Assembly (NCBI GenBank): GCA_964496705.1
Contig: CAZCBJ010000034.1
Coordinates: forward strand, 1 to 25,358
DNA length: 25,358 nt
Source: CAZCBJ01 sp964496705
Lineage (GTDB): Bacteria > Chloroflexota > Anaerolineae > Anaerolineales > Anaerolineaceae
Reading direction: 5' to 3'
In this document: piece after piece, positions 14,116-21,424 of the stretch
Numbering within the stretch: the stretch's first letter is position 1
Layout of the letters: every line of letters begins with the position of its first letter
Notes under the pieces: generated by a model
Told to the model about the DNA's origin: nothing
Databases searched by the model: none
The model's input: the letters and a program-made list of their open reading frames with translations, nothing else
Program-made: the position numbers and the translations under genes

Positions 14116-15423
14116 ATGCCTGACAACCTCCCCACCATCCGCGTCCACCCGGAAGGGCGCTTCCTGCAGACCAGCGACGGCCAGCCGTTCTTCTGGCTGG
14201 GTGATACCGCCTGGGAATTGTTCCACCGCCTCAACCTGGAACAGGCACAGCTTTACCTGCGCAACCGCCAGGCCAAGCGCTTCACCGTCATCCAGGCGGT
14301 GCTGCTGGCCGAGTTCGAAGGCCTCAACACCCCCAATGCCTACGGCGAGAAACCCCTGATCGACAACGACCCAACCCGACCCAATGAGGCCTACTTCGCC
14401 TTCGTTGACCAGGTGGTGGACTTCGCCGCCGGGCATGAGCTGTACATGGGCCTGCTGCCCACCTGGGGCGATAAGGTCACCCCGATGTGGGGCGCCGGGC
14501 CAGTTGTTTTCAACCCCGAAAACGCGCAGGTCTACGGCCGCTGGCTGGGCGAGCGCTACGGCGCAAAGAGCAACGTGCTGTGGATCCTGGGCGGCGACCG
14601 CCCCGCCGAGCACCAGGGCAGCGATTTCCGCCCGATCTGGCGCGCGCTGGCTGCGGGCATCCGCGAGGCCGCACCGCAGGCTTTCATGACCTATCATCCC
14701 ATGGGTGGGTTTTCCTCCTCGCTCTGGCTGCACGCCGAGCCCTGGCTGGATATGAACATGATGCAGTCCGGCCACGGCGGCGGTCACGACGTGCCCTGCT
14801 GGGATATGATCGCCGCCGACTACGCCCTGCAGCCCGCCAAGCCCACCCTCGACGGCGAGCCGAATTACGAGGATCACCCGGTCAACCCCTGGCCCACCTG
14901 GGACCCGGCCAACGGTTACTACGACGATTACGACGTGCGCAAGCAGCTCTACCGCTCGGTGTTCGCCGGCGGCTGCGGGGTGACCTACGGCCACCACTCC
15001 GTCTGGCAGATGTGGCTGCCCAAGTACGAGCCGATCAACTACCCGCTGATGACGGTGGATGAGGCCCTCGACCGCCCCGCCGCCGCACAGGCGCAGCATT
15101 TGCGCGCGCTGATCGAATCGCGTCCCTTCTTCTCGCGCATCCCTGGTCAGGACCTGCTGGCTTCAGCAGCGGGGGAGAAAGGCCAGCGCGTGCAGGCTAC
15201 CCGCGATGCCAACGGCGCCTACGCTTTCGTCTACTTCCCGCTCAGCCGCCCGGTGACCCTGCGCCTCGACCAGTTGGCGGGGCGCTATGTGCGCGCCAGC
15301 TGGTTCGACCCGCGCATCGGCGCCGACTCGCCGCAGGGCGAGTATCCCGCCAGCGGCAGCCGCACCTTCACCCCGCCCGCCGCCGGCCCCGACTGGGTGT
15401 TGATCCTGGATGCAATTAAGTAG
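14116..15423 (+). CDS. GH140-like (DUF4038) glycosidase, putative apiosidase
   Basis: This 435-residue protein is made of a TIM-barrel DUF4038 domain (about 5-340) and a C-terminal beta domain (about 345-435) of the 'collagen-binding' type (RYVRASWFDPRIG). The barrel begins with the usual GRFLQTSDGQPFFWLGDTAW pattern. Candidate catalytic acids are Asp161 in WILGGDRP and Glu248 in LDGEPNYE, which match the strand-4 and strand-7 positions known for the GH140 apiosidase. There is no signal peptide, so it probably acts in the cytoplasm on imported oligosaccharides. The stop codon abuts a palindromic repeat. It is convergent with a GH172-like gene. The family call is fairly firm; the substrate apiose is not proven. 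Confidence 0.85.
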   Translation: MPDNLPTIRVHPEGRFLQTSDGQPFFWLGDTAWELFHRLNLEQAQLYLRNRQAKRFTVIQAVLLAEFEGLNTPNAYGEKPLIDNDPTRPNEAYFAFVDQVVDFAAGHELYMGLLPTWGDKVTPMWGAGPVVFNPENAQVYGRWLGERYGAKSNVLWILGGDRPAEHQGSDFRPIWRALAAGIREAAPQAFMTYHPMGGFSSSLWLHAEPWLDMNMMQSGHGGGHDVPCWDMIAADYALQPAKPTLDGEPNYEDHPVNPWPTWDPANGYYDDYDVRKQLYRSVFAGGCGVTYGHHSVWQMWLPKYEPINYPLMTVDEALDRPAAAQAQHLRALIESRPFFSRIPGQDLLASAAGEKGQRVQATRDANGAYAFVYFPLSRPVTLRLDQLAGRYVRASWFDPRIGADSPQGEYPASGSRTFTPPAAGPDWVLILDAIK

Positions 15424-15425
15424 AG

Positions 15426-15527
15426 GAGAATCCGTAGATTACGCAGATGGGCGCAGATAAAAAATAATCCGGGATAAAAAGTTTTTTATCCATTTTCATC
15501 CCCATTTTCCTTCATCTGCGGATTCTC
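15426..15527. repeat. GAATCCG-type palindromic repeat
   Basis: The arms are GAGAATCCGTAGAT (15426-15439) and ATCTGCGGATTCTC (15514-15527), inverted with one mismatch. A second, AT-rich inner inverted repeat is built of GGATAAAAAG / TTTTTTATCC-type units near 15472-15490. The element begins 2 bases after the GH140-like stop. Confidence 0.8.
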
Positions 15528-15533
15528 TTCCTC

Positions 15534-15643
15534 ATGAACAGGATGGACAGGATGGACAGGATGGACAGGATGGACAGGATGGACAGGATTTTTTTTATCC
15601 TGATCATCCTGGTTATCCTGTTTTTATTTGCCTGCGGATTCTC
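15534..15643. repeat. CAGGATGGA tandem and TTATCCTG palindromic repeat
   Basis: Five exact copies of the 9-mer GGATGGACA run from 15541 to 15585 and are followed by GGATTTTTTTTATCC. The downstream arm 15604-15643 (TCATCCTGGTTATCCTG...) is roughly complementary to the tandem part, so a long imperfect hairpin is possible. The same 40-base arm occurs at 25312-25351 with 38 of 40 identities, proving a dispersed family. The element ends 5 bases before the stop of the GH172-like gene. Confidence 0.88.
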
Positions 15644-15648
15644 CTCGC

Positions 15649-16830
15649 TCACCTTCGTTTGCCGAACATCCTCCCCAGCAGCCCCAGCCCCAGCGCCAGC
15701 GCGGTCACCCACACCGGGCTGGTGAACAGTGCGAACTGGAAGGCATTGCGCACCGGCGGGGTGGGCAGCCGCGCGGCGACCGGCGGCAGCTCGGGGAAGG
15801 GCGCGTGCGGCTCGCTCTGGTACCAGTAAGCCACCGAGGCGTAATCACCGGCGATCAGGTTGTTGTAGCCGTGATCCATCTGCACGCGGATCGACTTGCT
15901 GAAAGGGATCGGATCGTTGATGTGAAAGCGATAGGCGGCACAGCGCGAGGTGAGGTAATCGCGCACCGTGCAGCCCCAGTGGGGTGCAGAATAGGCTCCG
16001 GTGGAAAAGTAGAAGCCGCTGTTGAAGTAATCCTCGGTGCCGGTGCCGCTGACCGAGGGGGCCTCCTCGCCATCCACGAAGATGCGCTCCCAGCCCTCGA
16101 GGATGCCCATGCCCAGCGCCTCGGGGAACACCGCCCCCAGCAGCGATTCGGTCTCCTGGGCGCGGCGGCGCATGCGCTGGAGGTCCAGCCACCACTGCGC
16201 GTTTTGCATGAACAGGTGCATCCCGGCGAAATGCCCGGCGCCCTGGGCTTCCAGCACGGTGTAGGGCTGGCGGTGGATGGTGGGGTTCTCGCGCCGCCAC
16301 TGGGCATGGAAGCGCAGCGGCGAGGTTTGCTTGGGCAGCTCAACATACTGCACCTGGAAGAACAGCCCCGCCCAGACCGCCGGCGACTGGTTGACCACCT
16401 CGATGCGGCAGCCATCGGCGAAGGGCATCGGGAAGGCGCAGTTGTAGCCGCCGCTGGTGCAGCTCAGCGGCTCGGCCACGTAGTGGGTATATTTGCCCCA
16501 CGGCACGCCGAAGAAATCGCCAAAGGGCACCTCCACGGAAGGGCTGGTCTCGCCGTCCCAGTAGAAGCGCAGCACGCCGTAATGGTTGAAGTTGAACTTG
16601 GCGCCGGGGGTGTTCATGCTGGTCATCCAGATGCGCACAATCTGGCCCGCGCCGGGGATGTCGGCCAGGGTGAAGGTCTCGCCGGGTTCAAGTTCCACGC
16701 TTTTGCCGGGCTCGCCCTGCATCACCCGCGCAAAAATGCCGCGCGGCTCCTGGCGGTTCTGGCTGCCGACCAGGCGCATCTTGCCCGCCTGCGGCGTCAC
16801 CAGGTTGGATAGCTCACTCTTGGTTTTCAT
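15649..16830 (-). CDS. GH172-like (DUF2961) glycosidase with C-terminal TM tail
   Basis: This is a 393-residue DUF2961 protein. Members of GH172 act on alpha-D-fructofuranosides and D-arabinofuranosides. Visible family features are FNHYGVLRFYWDGE (81-94), VPFGDFFG (101-108), the central SGTGTEDYFNSG (261-272) with Glu266 as a likely catalytic acid, and YRFHINDPIPF (300-310). Unusually, the protein ends with a hydrophobic helix (about 368-387) and GKRR, giving a tail-anchor-like segment, while no N-terminal signal is seen. GGAGGG precedes the ATG, and a TACAAT box lies 32 bases upstream. It converges on the GH140-like gene, with repeat elements filling the gap. Confidence 0.87.
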   Translation of the reverse strand: MKTKSELSNLVTPQAGKMRLVGSQNRQEPRGIFARVMQGEPGKSVELEPGETFTLADIPGAGQIVRIWMTSMNTPGAKFNFNHYGVLRFYWDGETSPSVEVPFGDFFGVPWGKYTHYVAEPLSCTSGGYNCAFPMPFADGCRIEVVNQSPAVWAGLFFQVQYVELPKQTSPLRFHAQWRRENPTIHRQPYTVLEAQGAGHFAGMHLFMQNAQWWLDLQRMRRRAQETESLLGAVFPEALGMGILEGWERIFVDGEEAPSVSGTGTEDYFNSGFYFSTGAYSAPHWGCTVRDYLTSRCAAYRFHINDPIPFSKSIRVQMDHGYNNLIAGDYASVAYWYQSEPHAPFPELPPVAARLPTPPVRNAFQFALFTSPVWVTALALGLGLLGRMFGKRR

Positions 16831-16862
16831 GGGATTCCCTCCGGAAGTTTGGAACTAGGCTT

Positions 16863-16868
16863 ATTGTA
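16863..16868 (-). promoter_or_regulatory. -10-like TACAAT for the GH172-like gene
   Basis: TACAAT on the minus strand, 32 bases before the ATG; no -35 match. Confidence 0.4.
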
Positions 16869-16894
16869 GCGCAAAAGGCCGTCAGCCGTCATAA

Positions 16895-16928
16895 AACCTC
16901 CCGCAGATTTCTAAACCCGCGGGAGGTT
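16895..16928 (-). terminator. AACCTCCCGC hairpin after the EEP gene
   Basis: AACCTCCCGC (16895-16904) and GCGGGAGGTT (16919-16928) are perfect 10-bp inverted arms. On the minus strand the stem is followed by TTAT, and it lies 19 bases after the stop of the EEP gene, so it can act as a terminator. The AACCTCCCG motif also resembles a dispersed repeat type. Confidence 0.6.
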
Positions 16929-16947
16929 GACTGCGACCCACCACTGC

Positions 16948-18492
16948 TCAGTCCGGCGCTGCCACCTGGATATCCACCCACAGCGGGCGGTGGTCCGAGA
17001 TGTCGATTTTCCCCCGGCCGTATCTCAAAATCGGACTGTTGCGCACCAGGATCCAATCCAGCTTTTCGCGGTAAACCTGCAGCACGTTGTGCGTCCAATC
17101 CCGGCACGTCCAGGGGTCCACATACCCGGATTGCGCCAGCAGCTTTTCTTTCCACCACTTACATTCCGAAACATGCCACGGCTTGCCCAGAGAGCGGTCG
17201 GCTTTGCTCCAACCGGTCAGTCTTGCCAGCCCGTTGTCCAGCGTGTTCAGATCGCCCGCGATCACCGACAGGTCGCCCGGCGCCATTTCGGCATCCAATT
17301 GTTGGAGGATGGCTTGAAACTGCGCAAAGCGCCCGGCTACGCCAATGTACTTGTCTTCCAGGTGGACAGAGCTCACCACCAGCTTTTTACCTGTCAGCTC
17401 AAATTCGGCGCACAGAGCAAATCGCGCACCTTTGCGTTTCTCGATTTTGGTGATCGCGGTCTGCTCCGGGGCGGGCGCATTCCAATTGAAGGTCGTGGGC
17501 AATTCCAGGCGGAAAACACGGCTGGGTTGGATGCGGGCGAGTATCGCGTTCCCGTGCACCCCTCCCCCGGCCAGCTTCTTCCAGCGGTAAGGAGTCTGGA
17601 TCTCATAAAATTCCACGCCGAACCAGCCTGGCATGCCCATCTCGCCAGCCAGGTATTCCAGCACATCCTCGCCGCCCGTGCGCAGATTGCCCCAATCCAC
17701 CTCCTGCAGGCAGATGATGTCCGCGTCACATTCTTTAATATACGCCAGCAGCCTGTCCTTCTTAAAACCGCGCTCGATATTCCAGTTCAAGATGCGGATC
17801 GACTCGCGTCCGTCCCATGCGGCGCCCGGCGCGCTCTCGTTCTTGGGATAAAGACTGGCGGGCTGGATACTTTGTTGAAATTCGTTCAGCGTCGCTTCGC
17901 GGTATTCCGCTTGTAACGAGATCGCGTACTTGAACTCCAGGACGGTCACCAGGCTGAGCAAGGCGACGGCTGAAAAGATGTACCCAAGCAGCGTGTTGAC
18001 CGCGATCAGCGCCAACAAAACAGCCAGCACGATGGCCAGCAAGCCAATGGACTGGAAGGCGGTCGCCAGGTGCCGATAACGCACCCGCGTATACACTGAA
18101 CCCCCCGCGTCCAACGCGAGGAACCAGAACTGCAGGCTGATGAAATAGTTCATCACCGAAGTTCCAAAGACCGCTAGAACCAGGGTGAACATGGATGCAT
18201 CATAGCCGCTGAGCCTCTGTTCAAAAATAAAAACCGCCGCCAGGATCATGGTGCCCAGACCGAAAGAGGAGTATGCGACCACCTTGTCGAAATTATATTT
18301 CCAGCTTTCCTGCAGCTCCTTCAGGGATAATTTTCCATCCCTGATCATCCTTTCTTCGTCCTGCTGAGCCGCCCCAAGAAACCTCTTCCCGCTGATCAGG
18401 AAGCGGACAAACAAATAAAGCAGGAAAATATAACTGACGCCCGCCACGGCCATGATTTTTACCCAAAACTGTTGAGCGTCTATTTGAGGCAT
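16948..18492 (-). CDS. Membrane-anchored EEP-family phosphatase/nuclease
   Basis: This is a 514-residue two-part protein. Residues 1-190 contain about five hydrophobic helices (11-33, 73-91, 100-126, 145-169 and 170-187). Residues 232-510 form an endonuclease/exonuclease/phosphatase domain with all key residues: ILNWNIERG (Asn238), CLQEVD (Glu264), SVHLED (His377), AGDLNTLD (Asp414, Asn416), LDWILV (Asp479) and SDHRPLW (Asp500, His501). The family hydrolyses phosphodiesters in nucleic acids, phosphoinositides or sphingolipids; the membrane anchor makes a lipid or envelope substrate plausible. It starts 9 bases after the xylulokinase stop, so the two are likely one operon, a pairing I cannot explain. 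The N-terminal membrane region is not one I can name. Confidence 0.87.
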   Translation of the reverse strand: MPQIDAQQFWVKIMAVAGVSYIFLLYLFVRFLISGKRFLGAAQQDEERMIRDGKLSLKELQESWKYNFDKVVAYSSFGLGTMILAAVFIFEQRLSGYDASMFTLVLAVFGTSVMNYFISLQFWFLALDAGGSVYTRVRYRHLATAFQSIGLLAIVLAVLLALIAVNTLLGYIFSAVALLSLVTVLEFKYAISLQAEYREATLNEFQQSIQPASLYPKNESAPGAAWDGRESIRILNWNIERGFKKDRLLAYIKECDADIICLQEVDWGNLRTGGEDVLEYLAGEMGMPGWFGVEFYEIQTPYRWKKLAGGGVHGNAILARIQPSRVFRLELPTTFNWNAPAPEQTAITKIEKRKGARFALCAEFELTGKKLVVSSVHLEDKYIGVAGRFAQFQAILQQLDAEMAPGDLSVIAGDLNTLDNGLARLTGWSKADRSLGKPWHVSECKWWKEKLLAQSGYVDPWTCRDWTHNVLQVYREKLDWILVRNSPILRYGRGKIDISDHRPLWVDIQVAAPD

Positions 18493-18501
18493 GCCGGCAG
18501 C

Positions 18502-20004
18502 CTACTCCCCGCCCAACTGGTGGGAAAGCTGCTTGAGCGCCGGGTAGAGCTGCCCGTAGAGCCGGTAGGCCGCTTCATATTCCGCCGCCGCGCCGGACTC
18601 GGGCACGGCTGAGCCGGTGAGCTGCACGCAGGCCTGGCAGGCCGCATCCACGTCCGCCCATGCGCCCGCGCCAACCCCCGCCAGCAGCGCCGCGCCGTAG
18701 GCTGCGCCCTCGGTGGTGTTGACCGTGACCAGCTCGGCGTTGAACACGTCCGCCAGCATCTGCCGCCACAGCGCGCTGCGCGCCCCGCCGCCCGATACGC
18801 GCACCTGGCGGATATCCTTCAGCCCGGCGCCCTTGATCAGCTCAAAGCTGTCGCGCAGCCCAAAAGCCACCCCCTCCAGCACGGCGCGGGTGAGGTGCGG
18901 CTGGGTGTGGCGGATGGTCAGCCCGACGAAAGCCCCTCGCGCCAGCGGGTCGGGGTGGGGGGTGCGCTCGCCGGTCAGGTAGGGCAGGAAGAGCAGCCCC
19001 TCGCAGCCGATAGGCACCGCCGCGGTGGGGGCCAGCAGGCGGTCGTAATCCATGCCGGGCGCGAAGGTATCGCGGTACCAGCGCAGGCTGCCGGCAGCTG
19101 AGAGCATCACGCCCATCAGGTGCCAGCGCCCGGGGACGGAATGGCAGAAAGCGTGCAGGCGGCCGTCGGGTTCGATGAACGGCTGGCTGGTGCTGGCGAA
19201 GACCACCCCGCTGGTGCCGAGGGTCAGCGCGACAATCCCCGGCTGGACGGCGCCCACGCCCACCGCCTGGGCGGCTTGGTCGCCGCCGCCGCCCACCACC
19301 AGCGTGCCGGCGCGCAGCCCGGTCAGCGCCGCCGCCGCCGCGCTGATCGTCCCGGTGACCGCCGGGCCTTCGAACACCTCCGGCAGCCACGCGCGCGGGA
19401 TATCCAGCGCCGCCAGCACCTCGTCTGACCAATCCCGGCGGCTGATGTCCATCAGGATGGTGCCGGCGCCGTCGGCGCAATCGACCGCGAAGCCGCCGGT
19501 CAGGCAGTAGCGCACGTAATCCTTGGGCAGCAAGATGTGGCGGACGCGCTGGTAGACCTGCGGCTCATGCTCGCGCACCCACAGAATCTTGGGCGCGGTG
19601 AAGCCGGTCAGCGCGTCGTTGCCGGTGAGCGCGATCAGGCGCGGGCGGCCTAGCCGGGCGCGGATTTCATCGCACTGCGCGCCGGTGCGCTGGTCGTTCC
19701 ACAGGATGGCCGGGCGCAGCACCTCGCCGGCCTCGTCCAGCAGGGTCAGGCCGTGCATCTGCCCGGTGAGGCCGACGGCGGCGACCTGCGCGCCGCTGAC
19801 CCCGCCCTGCGCCAACGCGGCGCGGATGCTGGACACCGCCCCGCTCCACCAGTCGGCCGGGTTCTGCTCCGACCACAGCGGCTGGGGGGTGGAGAGCGGC
19901 TGCTCGGTGTTGGCGCTGGCGGTGACCGCGCCGGAAGAATCGACCAGCAGCGCCTTCACGCCGGTGGTCGAAACATCGATACCCATGAAGTAGGTCTGGC
20001 TCAT
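18502..20004 (-). CDS. xylB: Xylulokinase
   Basis: This 500-residue FGGY kinase phosphorylates D-xylulose to xylulose-5-phosphate for the pentose phosphate pathway. It has the GIDVSTTGVKALLVD start (Asp10), the xylulokinase-specific GQMHGL (81-86), LWNDQR (101-106), GGGGDQAAQAVG with the probable catalytic Asp242, and LGTSGVVFA (262-270). The C-terminal domain has GGGARSALWRQMLADVF. Length is typical of XylB. AGGAG precedes the ATG. The EEP gene follows 9 bases downstream. No xylose isomerase is present in the window, so ketose supply must come from elsewhere. Confidence 0.93.
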   Translation of the reverse strand: MSQTYFMGIDVSTTGVKALLVDSSGAVTASANTEQPLSTPQPLWSEQNPADWWSGAVSSIRAALAQGGVSGAQVAAVGLTGQMHGLTLLDEAGEVLRPAILWNDQRTGAQCDEIRARLGRPRLIALTGNDALTGFTAPKILWVREHEPQVYQRVRHILLPKDYVRYCLTGGFAVDCADGAGTILMDISRRDWSDEVLAALDIPRAWLPEVFEGPAVTGTISAAAAALTGLRAGTLVVGGGGDQAAQAVGVGAVQPGIVALTLGTSGVVFASTSQPFIEPDGRLHAFCHSVPGRWHLMGVMLSAAGSLRWYRDTFAPGMDYDRLLAPTAAVPIGCEGLLFLPYLTGERTPHPDPLARGAFVGLTIRHTQPHLTRAVLEGVAFGLRDSFELIKGAGLKDIRQVRVSGGGARSALWRQMLADVFNAELVTVNTTEGAAYGAALLAGVGAGAWADVDAACQACVQLTGSAVPESGAAAEYEAAYRLYGQLYPALKQLSHQLGGE

Positions 20005-20060
20005 TGGTTGGCTCCTGAGGATGGGATAAAACCGGGATGGCGAGGGGAAATGACGAGATA

Positions 20061-20066
20061 ATTATA
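20061..20066 (-). promoter_or_regulatory. -10-like TATAAT for xylB
   Basis: TATAAT on the minus strand, preceded by GTTG, 56 bases before the xylB ATG. No -35 is seen. Confidence 0.45.
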
Positions 20067-20130
20067 CAACATGGCGCCCTGCCCGACCGCTGCTCAGCCT
20101 GCGAATAAATTCGGCAGGCTAAAAACCCCT

Positions 20131-20185
20131 CAAACCCACTTCCAGTGGGTTTGGAACGGATCAGCCTGGGGATTCATCCCCAGGC
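20131..20185. repeat. Double-hairpin repeat between methyltransferase and xylB
   Basis: Two perfect stems lie side by side. CAAACCCACT/AGTGGGTTTG (20131-20140, 20144-20153) has a 3-base loop, and GCCTGGGGAT/ATCCCCAGGC (20164-20173, 20176-20185) has a 2-base loop. The unit lies 13 bases after the methyltransferase stop and before xylB, so it may terminate the former. Its paired form resembles REP/BIME-type elements. Confidence 0.82.
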
Positions 20186-20198
20186 GGGAAAGCGGCCC

Positions 20199-21365
20199 CT
20201 ACACCAGCTCCTCCAGATACGGCCTCACCCCCCAGAAGGCTTTGAGCGCTGCGTATTCCTCGGCGGCGCGCGGGGCAGCCCGCCCGCTGCGCACGGCGCG
20301 GATGAGCAGGTTCTTGCCGGTGTGCTCGGTGGAGACGAACTCGGCGATGTCGGCGCGGTAGCCGCGCATGCGCAGAAACAGCACGCGCAGGTGATCGGTG
20401 AGCAGGTCGCCCAGCCGCTCCTTGAACACGCCCTGCTTGAGCATCAATTGGAAGGGCGGCGGGGCGGGCGCCCGCTCCAACTGCGCCTGCAGGTGGCGGT
20501 GGCAGCACGGCGCGGCCAGGATCAGGCGGCTGTTCCAGCGCAGCCCCTGCGCCAGCGCCTCGTCGGTGGCCGTGTCGCAGGCGTGCAGCGCGATGACCAC
20601 CTCCGGCGGCACCGCGGGGCGGTAGTCGCGGATGCGCGCCACGACGAAGCTCACCTGCCCGGACAGCCCGAGCGCCTCCACCTGCGCCGCGCGCTGCGCC
20701 AGCAGCCCGGCGTTGCTGTCCACCCCGGTCATGCGCGCCGGGATGCCCAAAACGCGGTTGAGAGTATCCTGCACCGCCAGGGTCAGGTAGGCGCTGCCGC
20801 AGCCGCAATCCACAATTTCCAGCGGGCTGCGCTCCACCTTCTCCAGCTCGCCGGTCTCGACCAGCAGCTTGAGGAACTCGTTGATCTGGGCGAACTTGGC
20901 CTGCATCTCGGCGCGCACGCGCCCCTCGGCGGTCATGATCCCCAGCGCGTGGAGGAGGGGGTTGGGCTCGCCGGCCGGCAGCAGCAGCCGCTTGGCGCGG
21001 TCGTGGGGCTGCGCCCCGCCGGCGGCGGTCTCCAGCTTCTCGCGGTGCAGGATGGCGCGCGCCTTGCGCGAGACCTGCACCTGGAGGCGCTCGCCGCCGC
21101 GCTCGATCTGTGCGCTGGCCAGCGGCAGCTCCAGCGCCTCGTCCAGCGCCTCCAGCGCGGCGGGCAGGCGGTGATTCTTGCTCACGTCCTGCCTGGCGGA
21201 GAAATAGGAAAACTGGATGTGGCGCGCGCCCTTCAGCGTGACCGGGCGCAGCACCACGCGCTTCCAGCCGCGCTCGTTCTCGCGCAGCCGCAGCTCGGCG
21301 CGCACAAAGCCGGCTTCATCTTCCAGCGCTTCGCGCAGCAATTGGCGGGTTTGCGCATCGCTCAT
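20199..21365 (-). CDS. Class I SAM-dependent methyltransferase
   Basis: This is a 388-residue protein. The catalytic domain occupies about 180-350: motif I is IVDCGCGSAYLTLA (184-197), the acidic strand end is TGVDSNAG (213-220), then come IALHACDTATDEAL (258-271) and AAPCCHR (284-290), followed by EFVSTEHTGKNLLIRA. The HACDTATD and PCCH motifs recur in a family of large methyltransferases of unsettled substrate (relatives of eukaryotic METTL25/GSTCD-like proteins); tRNA or protein targets are possible. The N-terminal 170 residues are unassigned (contains DVSKNH). GGAGGT precedes the ATG. It is 59 bases downstream of the histidine kinase gene but seems to have its own TACAAT box. Confidence 0.85.
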   Translation of the reverse strand: MSDAQTRQLLREALEDEAGFVRAELRLRENERGWKRVVLRPVTLKGARHIQFSYFSARQDVSKNHRLPAALEALDEALELPLASAQIERGGERLQVQVSRKARAILHREKLETAAGGAQPHDRAKRLLLPAGEPNPLLHALGIMTAEGRVRAEMQAKFAQINEFLKLLVETGELEKVERSPLEIVDCGCGSAYLTLAVQDTLNRVLGIPARMTGVDSNAGLLAQRAAQVEALGLSGQVSFVVARIRDYRPAVPPEVVIALHACDTATDEALAQGLRWNSRLILAAPCCHRHLQAQLERAPAPPPFQLMLKQGVFKERLGDLLTDHLRVLFLRMRGYRADIAEFVSTEHTGKNLLIRAVRSGRAAPRAAEEYAALKAFWGVRPYLEELV

Positions 21366-21399
21366 CGCTCGTTCACCTCCGGTGGTTTCGTCCAGCTTG

Positions 21400-21405
21400 A
21401 TTGTA
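21400..21405 (-). promoter_or_regulatory. -10-like TACAAT for the methyltransferase gene
   Basis: TACAAT (context CCGGTACAATC) on the minus strand, 34 bases before the ATG, between the kinase stop and the methyltransferase start. Confidence 0.4.
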
Positions 21406-21424
21406 CCGGAAAAAGCGCGCCCGC

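Noticed and set aside
15541..15585. Tandem 9-base repeat as a possible CRISPR array
   Set aside because: The units are contiguous with no spacers, and there are no cas genes nearby; it is a simple tandem repeat within a palindromic element.
15534..15725. Small reading frame starting MNRMDRMDRMDR with a hydrophobic tail
   Set aside because: It is the translation of the GGATGGACA tandem repeat and the repeat arm, runs antisense into the GH172-like gene and has no ribosome-binding site.
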